Source of the DNA: JBCCEV01 sp039030125
Lineage (GTDB): Bacteria; Pseudomonadota; Gammaproteobacteria; Ga0077536
Assembly (NCBI GenBank): GCA_039030125.1
Contig: JBCCEV010000062.1
Span: 1 to 22,411 of the forward strand
Length of the DNA stretch: 22,411 bases
Reading direction: 5' to 3'
Part shown: piece by piece, positions 7,401-15,200 of the stretch
Position numbering within the stretch: the stretch's first letter is position 1
Layout: every line of letters starts with the position of its first letter
Translations under genes and position numbers: made by a program
Notes under the pieces: model-generated
The model's input: the letters and a program-made list of their open reading frames with translations, nothing else
What the model was told of the DNA's origin: nothing
The model's database searches: none

Positions 7401-7788
7401 AAAACCTCCGGCCGCAATCGGCGGCCAGCTCCGAGGCGAGACCGAGCGCGCGCTCGCCGAAATTTGGGCCCAAGTTCTAGGGGTGGAAAAGGTCGGTCCG
7501 CAAGATAGCTTCTTCGAGCTGGGTGGGCACTCACTGCTGCTTATGCAAGCCCACGGGTTGATGGGTCAACAATTCGCAACCGACTTGGCGCTACTCGATT
7601 TATTTCGCTATCCCACATTGCGCGCGCTCGCTGAACGTTTGGACAGTGGCGACGACGCCCCCACGCGCGAACAAGAACACAGCGAATCCCTCGCTCGCGA
7701 AACCCGCAGGGGCGCCCGCGCGGCGGGCCGGGACCGGCTGCAGCAGCGACGTGGTCGACGGACCAAGTTCGAAGGCGCGCAAGCGTAA
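4483..7788 (+). CDS. NRPS module C–A–T, predicted glycine-activating
   Basis: An 1101-residue single NRPS module. The condensation domain (about residues 9–445) starts with YPLSSAQRGVLYHSL and has an intact HHxxxDG active site (His148, His149, Asp153, Gly154 in HHLLLDGWS), as in ordinary L-to-L condensation domains. The adenylation domain (about 473–970) has the A3 loop YTSGSTG from Tyr624, FDIAALEIF with Asp670, YGPTETTIW, and the A10 lysine Lys962 in NANGKVDRR. Its pocket code reads D-I-L-Q-L-G-V-I-W-K, one or two positions from the known glycine code DILQLGLIWN. The carrier domain (about 985–1055) has GGHSLL with the phosphopantetheine Ser1017. There is no epimerase, methyltransferase or thioesterase. 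The ATG at 4483 is 12 bases after protein B and has no strong ribosome site. The last 40 or so residues are very Arg-rich and may be a docking tail to the PKS encoded next. Confidence 0.93.
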   Translation: MSSKATQREDIADIYPLSSAQRGVLYHSLLSAQSGVYVVQVQFELLGVLDHEAFARAWQMLQSRHAPLRTAFAWEGLKEPVQVVGVGAAPLIAHHDWRELPSEDQRQQLAAWAESDRAQSFPLNVAPLMRINVFRLQNQRYQVVWTYHHLLLDGWSLPILLAEWAACYRAARQQLEPLLPPAPEYRDYIAWLSQQEQTSAFEYWQKTLGDFEHATLLGFDSAAPISLPSSGLIRKQLAGEDLAALKRFAKDARVTLGTVIQGAWALLLATISNETDIVFGLARSGRPQDLPNHERRVGLYINTLPIRVRINYAQKLRDWLRSLQQQQLEQQSYEYSALVDVHRASGLATNAPLFESLVVIENYPRDLFRADKNDELELGAVLISEQTNFPLNLYATIGNSLELRLLFVPERFRAANVETIASLLTASLGSFVRADTNIDGATLGDIAVQSESAIASIQAFANDTVRPLREDTVGDQIEIAAHQNPDAIALIAGDKTLDYQSLVARANQLAKHLIDCDLALGDTVAVCLPRSSDLVAMLLAIFKIGARYLPLDPGHPVSRLIQIIDDAQATAIVCNAASRAVGDALTETRAQLIDLDEARTVIAEKSSVALRRPLERDAGAYLIYTSGSTGQPKGVAINHGNLSNLIEGMRERLALTETPRWLAVTTIAFDIAALEIFLPLTVGGTVVLADETTVVDGGALLDALDEHQINVMQATPSSWRLLLQAGLRKRETLTMLCGGEALPHELAQRLIDTGNALWNVYGPTETTIWSSAVRLCEEHLNSGHVPIGAPLANTVMHVMGPDRRLTPRGAIGELWIGGAGVSPGYHARDLLNAERFIDNPLPKPAGLPSAPVLYSTGDCVRQREDGLFEYLGRNDEQIKIRGYRIELGEIEAKLEAYPGVEQAIVVVWQPDTPLAQMIALIKPRGDLNAADLAAALASQLPIYMLPSRYQVVDAMPLNANGKVDRRQLTEDYAKPPAAIGGQLRGETERALAEIWAQVLGVEKVGPQDSFFELGGHSLLLMQAHGLMGQQFATDLALLDLFRYPTLRALAERLDSGDDAPTREQEHSESLARETRRGARAAGRDRLQQRRGRRTKFEGAQA
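5899..7392 (+). other. adenylation domain, glycine-like code DILQLGVIWK
   Basis: Pocket residues were placed against GrsA: Asp670, Ile671 and Leu674 (positions 235, 236, 239) in FDIAAL; Gln713 (278) in VMQATPSS; Leu and Gly (299, 301) in MLCGGEAL; Val (322) in WNVYGPTE; Ile and Trp (330, 331) in TTIWSS; Lys962 (517). The alignment was made by eye. The glycine call rests on close agreement with the published glycine signature. Confidence 0.75.
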
Positions 7789-7810
7789 ACCTAGTTAGCG
7801 ACACCCAGCC

Positions 7811-10800
7811 ATGGCAAATATCGCGCACAACAGCACCGCCAGCGGCCTTGAGATCGCCGTTATTGGCATGGCCGCGCGTTTCCCCGGCGCGGATACGATT
7901 GACGAGTACTGGGCAAACCTGCTCGCAGGTCGCGAATCAATCAGCACACTCAGTAACGCCAAGCTCGCGGAACTTGGTGTTAGCGCAGCCGACCTTGCCG
8001 ATCCAGCGTATGTTAAAGCGGGCGGCCTTCTCGACGACGCGGACTGCTTTGACGCCGCACTCTTTGGTTATAGCGCGCGCGAAGCCGAATTGCTTGATCC
8101 CCAACATCGGATTTTTCTCGAATGTAGCTGGGCCGCGCTTGAGAACGCCGCCTATGATCCCGCCCGGTATAACGGTTTGATCGGGGTCTTCGCGGGCGCC
8201 GGGATGAACGGTTACGTGCTCAATTTGTATGCCAACCCGGGAGTGCACACCACAGTCAGTCAATATGAACGCTACGTTGCTACCGATAAGGACTTTCTCG
8301 CCACCCGGACCTCCTACAAACTCGGTTTGGAGGGTCCGAGTGTAAGCGTGCAAAGCGCCTGCTCGACTTCACTAGTTGCGGTCCACTTGGCCGCCCAAAG
8401 CTTGCTCGCTGGCGAATGCGATATTGCCCTGGCTGGCGGTGCAGCGGTTTCGCAACAACGCGGCTATCGTGCCGAAGCCGGCGGGATCCAGTCGCCTGAT
8501 GGCCACTGCCGAACGTTCGATGCTCAGGCGGCGGGGACGGTGGGCGGCAACGGCGTTGGCGTGGTTGTGCTCAAGCGCTTGGAAGATGCCCTCGCCGACC
8601 ACGACACGGTCGATGCAGTGATCCGTGGATCGGCGATCAACAACGACGGCGCCGACAAAGTGAGCTACACCGCCCCGCGGGTCGATAGTCAAGCCCGCGT
8701 GATCGAAGCCGCGCTTGATGTCGCCGATCTGAGCGCGGCTCAGATCGGGTATGTCGAAGCACACGGCACCGCCACCCAATTGGGCGACCCCATTGAGGTC
8801 GCCGCGTTAAAGCAAGCGTTCGCCCGAGACCAGGTAGCGCCGGGTCGCTGCCTGATCGGATCAGTGAAAACCAATATCGGCCATTTAGATGCCGCGGCCG
8901 GCATTGCTGGATTCATCAAAACCGCGTTGATTGTCAAACACGGAGAAATCCCGCAAACACTGCACTTTGCAACGCCGAATCCGGAACTTGGACTAGCCGG
9001 CAGTCCGTTCGCCGTCGCGCGGGAACGCAGTCGATGGCGAGGTGGCGATGACGAACGCATCGCGGGCGTCAGTTCCTTTGGGATCGGCGGCACCAACGCG
9101 CACGTGATTCTCGCCGCGCCGCCAACCATCGATCGCACACCAGCCGCAGATCAACCCCAGCTCATTGCCTTAAGCGCGGCTAGCGAAGCTGGGGTAATAG
9201 AGCAAGCTTCGCAACTGAAAGCTTGTCTTCAAAACAATTGCGCATCAGCGCTCAGCGATATCGCTTTCACGCTGCAAGCGGGAAGACGTGCCCTTAAATA
9301 TCGTCGAACGATGGTTGCTAGGGATCATGAGGACCTCATTAGGCACCTCGGCGACGGCGCCGCAGCCAATGCGGCTTCCACAAACCCTCAAGCCGTTTTC
9401 ATGTTTCCAGGCCAAGGGGGCGCACTCCCCAAGCAGTTGCTAACGATTGCCGATCGCTATGAGGGAATTTCGAAAACGCTCAGCAAATGTGAGGAAGTAC
9501 TGAGCAACGAGACCCGTCAGTCGCTACACACCTTGTTAGACGCTGACTTGACCCGTGACACCTCGCTTGCACAGCCTGCTTTATTCATCACTCAGTACAC
9601 GCTCGCCAATTTTTGGCTCGACCTTGGGGTTAAACCGGCTGCATTGATCGGCCATAGCCTTGGCGAGATCGTCGCCGCCGCGATCGCTGAGGTGTTACCG
9701 CTCGAAGCTGCGTTGCGATTTGTCATCGAACGCGGCCGCTTGATGCAAAGCTGTGTACCGGGAGCGATGCTCGCGGTGATGGCTGACCCGCGCAATCTCA
9801 TCGACTCCCTTGGCTTAAATCTTGATATTGCCGCGCACAACGGTGCCGACCGCTTTACCGTTAGCGGCGATGAGACCGCCATCGCGCTGCTCAGCGACCA
9901 CCTCAGCACCGCCGGGATTCTCCATCAGCGTTTGAACACGAATCGGGCTTTCCATTCGCAATTGCTTGATCCGGTCGTGCAACCACTGCGCACACTCCTC
10001 GGTGGCATTCCGTTGAGTGCCCCTCAAATCCCTATTGCCGCCACCCGCGACGGTGCCTGGCTCGCGGATAGCGAAGCCTGTAGCGCTGACTATTGGGCGG
10101 AGCAAGCGCGCCGCACGGTCGACTTCAACGCGGCGCTGGAGACACTCGGTACGCTGGAAAACGCAGTTTTTATTGATATTGGTCCGGGCGAAACCTTAGC
10201 CAACCTGGCTCGCCAACACGGCACCACCTGCCACTCGCGTGTGGTTGGTGCCTCACCCAAAGACTTAAGCTCGGAAACCGCGTTGATCGATTCACTCGGC
10301 CAGGCTTGGTGCCACGGCGTGGACATCGATTGGCCACACGAATCTCGATTTCGGGCCGGTGATCAAGCGCGTCGCCGGCGGGTCCACCTTCCGAGCTATC
10401 CGTTTGCGCGGCAGCGCTATTGGATCGATGCTCAGCCGGGCCGCGGCAACACCCACTTGCCGAGCTTGATTGACGTGGATGCTTGCTATCTCCCCAGTTG
10501 GCGGCGCAGCATCCTGCCCGAGCCCGCGCCGCGCGCGGCACCCACTCAAACCAAGCGATGGCTTATCGTTGATGACGATCAAGGCCTGGCCGCAGTTATT
10601 GCCGAACTCATCGAAAATCTCGGCGACGACGCCTTTCGCGCACGCGTGGGCCAGCAGCGCGGCCAAACCGAATACCGTGTTTTCGAAATCGACAACGAGC
10701 CGGAAAATTGGGATCACCTACTCGATGAACTCAAACACAGAGATACCCCCATCACTCACGTTGCTGATCTTCGTGGCCTGAGCCGCCCCGAGAAGCGCGA

Positions 10801-12265
10801 CCTATTCACGGACAGTCTGGCGCTGTTTCAAACGCTCGGTCAGCGTGGACAGCTTTGTGAGTGCGTCGTCGCGACGCAGAGTACATTCGAAATTGACGGC
10901 CGCGAAACGATTAACACCAATGCCGCAAGCTTGGGCGGCTTGGCGCTCGTGGTTGGCCAGGAATTCCCCCATCTCTGCTGCCGCCAAATCGATTTGGACT
11001 GCGGTTGGGGATCGACAAAACTTCTAGCGCAGTGCCTTTTTGCCGAACTCAATGCGGCAAGCGACGATGCGCGGATCGCTTGGCGCGGCCGGTTGCGCTG
11101 GCAACTGGACTACCGCCCTTACGCCTTCGAGCAGAACGACAAACCGCAATCTGTGCTTAGAACGGGCGCTGCTTATGCGGTGATCGGCGATATCGAATCG
11201 GGACTTGGCAAGGTTTGGGCTGAAGGACTGCTGGCGGTTGGCGCGAGCTTGGTCCTTATCGATACTGGTGCGAGCGCCGTTTCGTCCCGTTTAGCAAACG
11301 ATGCTTCAATGTATCAGCGCGTCAGCGCTGATTGCGATTCAACATTGGCGAACGTCCTTAGCGATGCCATGCGGGCGGCTGCGGATCAGGTCGGACCGAT
11401 CATCGGGGTGTTCTACTCAACGCCAACGACCAACAGTCACTCGGCGGCACCGCTGTCTCTGATGACCGCGGACTATTGGCATTACAACGCCCGGACCAAA
11501 CTTGATGGCCTCGCCGCGATTGCGGCGGTCCTCGAGGAACACCCCGCTAAATTTTGTTGCGTACAGTCATCACTCTCGAGCGTGGTTGGTGGCATCGGCC
11601 TAGCGGCCTACGCGGGCGCCAACTTGAGCGTTGATGCCTGGGTCGCACAACAAAACCAGGCCGGCAAAACGGCATGGTATGGCATGAATTGGGACGCCTG
11701 CCGCGACGATCTTGAGGACGATACGGCGCCTGGACTTGGCGCGAGTCTTATCGAGTTTGCACTAAGCCGCGATGAGGTGTGGGTAAAGACTTTAAAAATC
11801 CTTGGGCAGGCACCTGCGGGGCAGACCGTGGTTTCAAAAGGTGATCTTGAGCAACGGCTAGCCCAGTGGGTCCGAGTGCGCCCGAGTGTCGAAGATGATA
11901 ATGAAAGCGACACCGGCGTCGCTCACGCGCGACCTGATCTCAGCACCGATTACATTGCTCCGCGCGATGATGTCGAAAAAACAGTCGCCCGTATTTGGGC
12001 CGAGATGTTGCGCCTTGAAAAAGTCGGCGTTAACGACAATTTTTTCGAACTTGGTGGCCACTCGTTGCTCGCTATCCAGATCCTCGCGCGCTTACGCGAT
12101 GCATTCCCGGTAGCTATAGAAATGCAGCAACTACTCGTCGAGGCACCAACAGTGGCGCATATCGCCGGCGAGTTGAACGCGGCGCTTCCCCAAGACGATG
12201 AATTAGCCGCAATGGAAGAAGTATTACGCGAAATGCAAACCGCAGCGAGCGACAGCGGTGAGTAG
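7811..12265 (+). CDS. type I PKS module KS–AT–KR–carrier
   Basis: A 1484-residue single PKS module. The ketosynthase (about residues 12–437) has Cys184 in QSACSTSL, His318 in EAHGTAT and His358 in KTNIGHL, so it is fully equipped for condensation. The acyltransferase (about 525–825) has Ser616 in GHSLGE and R-A-F-H ending at His715, close to the HAFH signature of malonyl-CoA-specific domains. A ketoreductase structural half (about 885–1110) and catalytic half (about 1118–1300) follow. The catalytic half has Lys1230, Ser1254, Tyr1267 and Asn1271 but unusual cofactor motifs. The carrier (about 1385–1455) has Ser1418 in GGHSLLAIQ and looks PCP-like, as expected before an NRPS. The acidic C-terminal helix (DDELAAMEEVLREM) is probably a docking element for the next protein. 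The gene starts 22 bases after the glycine module and its stop overlaps the next gene by 8 bases. Confidence 0.93.
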   Translation: MANIAHNSTASGLEIAVIGMAARFPGADTIDEYWANLLAGRESISTLSNAKLAELGVSAADLADPAYVKAGGLLDDADCFDAALFGYSAREAELLDPQHRIFLECSWAALENAAYDPARYNGLIGVFAGAGMNGYVLNLYANPGVHTTVSQYERYVATDKDFLATRTSYKLGLEGPSVSVQSACSTSLVAVHLAAQSLLAGECDIALAGGAAVSQQRGYRAEAGGIQSPDGHCRTFDAQAAGTVGGNGVGVVVLKRLEDALADHDTVDAVIRGSAINNDGADKVSYTAPRVDSQARVIEAALDVADLSAAQIGYVEAHGTATQLGDPIEVAALKQAFARDQVAPGRCLIGSVKTNIGHLDAAAGIAGFIKTALIVKHGEIPQTLHFATPNPELGLAGSPFAVARERSRWRGGDDERIAGVSSFGIGGTNAHVILAAPPTIDRTPAADQPQLIALSAASEAGVIEQASQLKACLQNNCASALSDIAFTLQAGRRALKYRRTMVARDHEDLIRHLGDGAAANAASTNPQAVFMFPGQGGALPKQLLTIADRYEGISKTLSKCEEVLSNETRQSLHTLLDADLTRDTSLAQPALFITQYTLANFWLDLGVKPAALIGHSLGEIVAAAIAEVLPLEAALRFVIERGRLMQSCVPGAMLAVMADPRNLIDSLGLNLDIAAHNGADRFTVSGDETAIALLSDHLSTAGILHQRLNTNRAFHSQLLDPVVQPLRTLLGGIPLSAPQIPIAATRDGAWLADSEACSADYWAEQARRTVDFNAALETLGTLENAVFIDIGPGETLANLARQHGTTCHSRVVGASPKDLSSETALIDSLGQAWCHGVDIDWPHESRFRAGDQARRRRVHLPSYPFARQRYWIDAQPGRGNTHLPSLIDVDACYLPSWRRSILPEPAPRAAPTQTKRWLIVDDDQGLAAVIAELIENLGDDAFRARVGQQRGQTEYRVFEIDNEPENWDHLLDELKHRDTPITHVADLRGLSRPEKRDLFTDSLALFQTLGQRGQLCECVVATQSTFEIDGRETINTNAASLGGLALVVGQEFPHLCCRQIDLDCGWGSTKLLAQCLFAELNAASDDARIAWRGRLRWQLDYRPYAFEQNDKPQSVLRTGAAYAVIGDIESGLGKVWAEGLLAVGASLVLIDTGASAVSSRLANDASMYQRVSADCDSTLANVLSDAMRAAADQVGPIIGVFYSTPTTNSHSAAPLSLMTADYWHYNARTKLDGLAAIAAVLEEHPAKFCCVQSSLSSVVGGIGLAAYAGANLSVDAWVAQQNQAGKTAWYGMNWDACRDDLEDDTAPGLGASLIEFALSRDEVWVKTLKILGQAPAGQTVVSKGDLEQRLAQWVRVRPSVEDDNESDTGVAHARPDLSTDYIAPRDDVEKTVARIWAEMLRLEKVGVNDNFFELGGHSLLAIQILARLRDAFPVAIEMQQLLVEAPTVAHIAGELNAALPQDDELAAMEEVLREMQTAASDSGE
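11162..11710 (+). other. atypical ketoreductase catalytic domain of the PKS module
   Basis: The catalytic residues are at the normal spacing: Lys1230, Ser1254 in SSLSS, Tyr1267 and Asn1271 in YAGAN. The nucleotide-binding side is not normal. The usual TGGxGxLG loop reads IGDIESGLG from Gly1126, with an altered pattern and length. Strand 2 ends LVLIDTGAS where an Arg-containing NADPH-phosphate site is usual, and the HAAG-type motif is replaced by YSTP. Weak NADPH binding, a changed cofactor preference, or loss of activity are all possible. Confidence 0.7.
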
Positions 12266-15200
12266 TCTCTTCGAGAAGCTTGAGAAACTATCGCCGGCGG
12301 AACGCGAGGAGTTTCAACAGCGCCTCGCCAAGAAAGGCCTGGCGCCGGTGCGCGCGACCATCGAAGCGCGCACACCTTCAGAGGATGCACCGCTCTCATT
12401 TGCGCAGCAGCGGCTCTGGTTCGTCCAACAGATTGAACCGAGCAACATTGCTTATAACGTTGGCGCTGTTCTGGGACTGACCGGTAACCTCGACGTTCAG
12501 GCCTTACAGAACGCCCTGAATTGGATTGTCGAACGCCACGCCAGCCTGCGTACGCGGTTCGTCACCACCAAGTCCGAAAATCGAGATCAGCAATCGAGAA
12601 CACACGAACCACGGCAATGCGTGATCGAAAATGAACACCACACGCTAACGGTTGTTGATCTCACCCACCGCGCCGACGCAACACACGCCGCCGATGACGA
12701 GTTCCGGTCCCGTTTAGGCACGCCGTTTAAGTTGGATGATCGATTGTTGCGCCTGGCCTTGCTAAAGCTTGCCGAGCAAGAGTTCCAGCTCATCATTGTT
12801 ACGCACCACATCGTCTGCGATCGCTGGTCGGTGATGGTGTTTCTCCGCGAACTCAGTGCTGCTTATGAAGATTTCGCGAACAATCAAAAGCCAACGCTGC
12901 AACCACTTGGTGTTCAGTACGCCGATTGGGCAACTTGGCAACGGCAAAACTTGAGCGGTGACAATCTTGAACGCACGCTTGAATTTTGGCGTGAACGTCT
13001 GTCCGGCGCGCTGCCAATCCTGGAACTCCCCTACGACCGGCCCGCAATGCCAGGAGCATCGCCGCGTGGCGCGGCTGTGCCGATCACCATACGAGCGGCG
13101 ATCGCGATTCGATTGAAAGCGATCGCGGCGGACCACAAGGTTTCGCTATTTACGTTGATGTTGGCCGTCGCCAAGGTGCTGCTCCATCACTACGATGGCG
13201 GCGATGATATTGTTGTCGGCAGCGAAGTTGCTAATCGCGACCGACCCGAAACCGCGCCGCTGATTGGATTGTTGGTCAACACCTTGGTGATGCGTACTGA
13301 TGTGAGCGGCGATCCGAGTTTCGGCGAGTTACTGGCCCGGGTTAAGGAAACGGTGAACAGCGCTCTGCGAGAGCAGGATTTGCCGTTTGAAAAATTGGTC
13401 GAGGTGATCAATCCAGAGCGCGATCTCGACCAGCTCACCCCCTTATTCGACGTCAAAGTCGATCTGCAACAAATACCGGTCCGCGCGCCTGAAATCGCGG
13501 GCGTAACCTTTAATCAAATACCAATCCCGCAGACCGATGCCAAATATGTGCTGCGGTTCAATTTACACGATGGCGACCACGGCATCGGCGGCCAAATCGA
13601 ATACTCAAAGGCGCGATTTGACGCCGCCACGATCGAGCGGATCGTCTCTCATTATCAGGCGCTGCTCGAGGCGGTCTGTAAAGATCCAAATCTCGCGATT
13701 TCGCGCCTACCTTTACTCGACGACAACGCCCGCCAATTTACCGTTGCGATCGGCAACGGCCGGGCGATTGCACCGGTTAACGCGACCATTCATGGGTGCG
13801 TTCTCCAGCAGGCGAACAAAACACCCAATGCGATCGCGATCACCGACGGCTACCGCCATCTCGATTACGAAACGCTAATGGCGCGCAGCGGCGTCCTCGC
13901 CCGGCAGCTCCGTGACAAAGGCGTGCGCTTGGAAACCCCAGTAGGGATCTTTGTCGAGCGCGGCCTCGAAATGGTGATCGCAATGTTAGGGATCCTGCGG
14001 GCTGGCGGCACTTATGTACCGTTGGATAAAGAGTATCCGCGCGCCAGGATCGCCTACATCGGCAAAGACGCCAACTTAAGCTTCGCTATTTGCGATTCGA
14101 GCAGTGCGGTGACGGTCTTCGATGCGCAGGTAGAAATCATTCGTATCGAGCCCATAGATGCTGAGATCCCGCCGATCATCAGGTTGAGTGACGAGGATTC
14201 GAGCGCGCGCCCGGAAACGCTAAGCCACATTATTTATACCTCTGGCTCTACGGGTCAACCGAAAGGCGTGGCCATCGAGCACCGCAATACTGTCGCCATG
14301 ATCGAGTGGGCCAAACAGCAATTCGAAGCCGAAGAACTTGCGGGCGTGTTCGCCGCTACCTCCATCTGCTTCGATCTCTCCGTGTTTGAGATTTTTGTGC
14401 CGCTCTGTAACGGAGGCACGGTAGTCGTTGGTGAGAACGCACTAGCGCTGGCCAATCATCCAGCGCGTGAAAGCGTGACGCTTTTAAATACCGTCCCAAG
14501 TCTGCTGTTTGAACTCCTCAAGCGCGGACCACTGCCAGATCGGATCACAACCATCAATCTCGCCGGTGAAGCCCTACCGCCAAACCTGGTCCGGGATATC
14601 CAGACCTTGGGCTTGGTTACACGCCTTTACAATCTCTATGGCCCGTCCGAAGACACCACCTATTCAACCGGGGCCGAGCTGCTTCAAAGCGGACTGTTGG
14701 GTGACAATCCACGCGTACCGATTGGAATGCCTATCAGCGGCAGCCACGCCTATGTGTTGGACAAACATCTCGAGCCGGTACCCTGTGGTGTCCCCGGCGA
14801 GCTGTTCCTTGCCGGCGCTGGGATCGCACGTGGTTATCGGGGCCAGCCACGACTCACGGCCGAACGGTTCGTGCCCAATCCTTTTGCAAGTGCTGATTTT
14901 GCTGAGGGGATGCTAACTCTTTACAAAACCGGTGATCGTGTCAAACGACGCGCCGACGGCCAACTCGAATTCTTAGGGCGCCTTGACCAGCAATTAAAGA
15001 TCCGCGGAGACCGCATCGAAGCAGGTGAGGTCGAAGCCACACTTGCCGAGCACGCGGCGTTAGAAGAAGTCGCAATCATTGCCTACCAAGATCCCGAGCT
15101 CGAAGAAACACGCCACGATTTAGTTGCTTACTATTGCCTCAATGACAACGATGTTTCGGCATCCACCTTGCGCAGTTGGCTGGCCGAGCGGCTACCGCGG

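Noticed and set aside
7651..7788. Frameshift at the end of the glycine module
   Set aside because: The other two frames give no better carrier or docking sequence, and a proper stop occurs 22 bases before the next start. The Arg-rich tail is reported as odd rather than as an error.
10466..11140. Possible C-methyltransferase domain between AT and KR
   Set aside because: No glycine-rich SAM-binding motif; the pattern fits the structural half of a ketoreductase domain.
11950..12399. Antisense open frame across the PKS/NRPS junction
   Set aside because: Ser- and Arg-rich with no domain; both sense frames here encode clear carrier and docking sequence.
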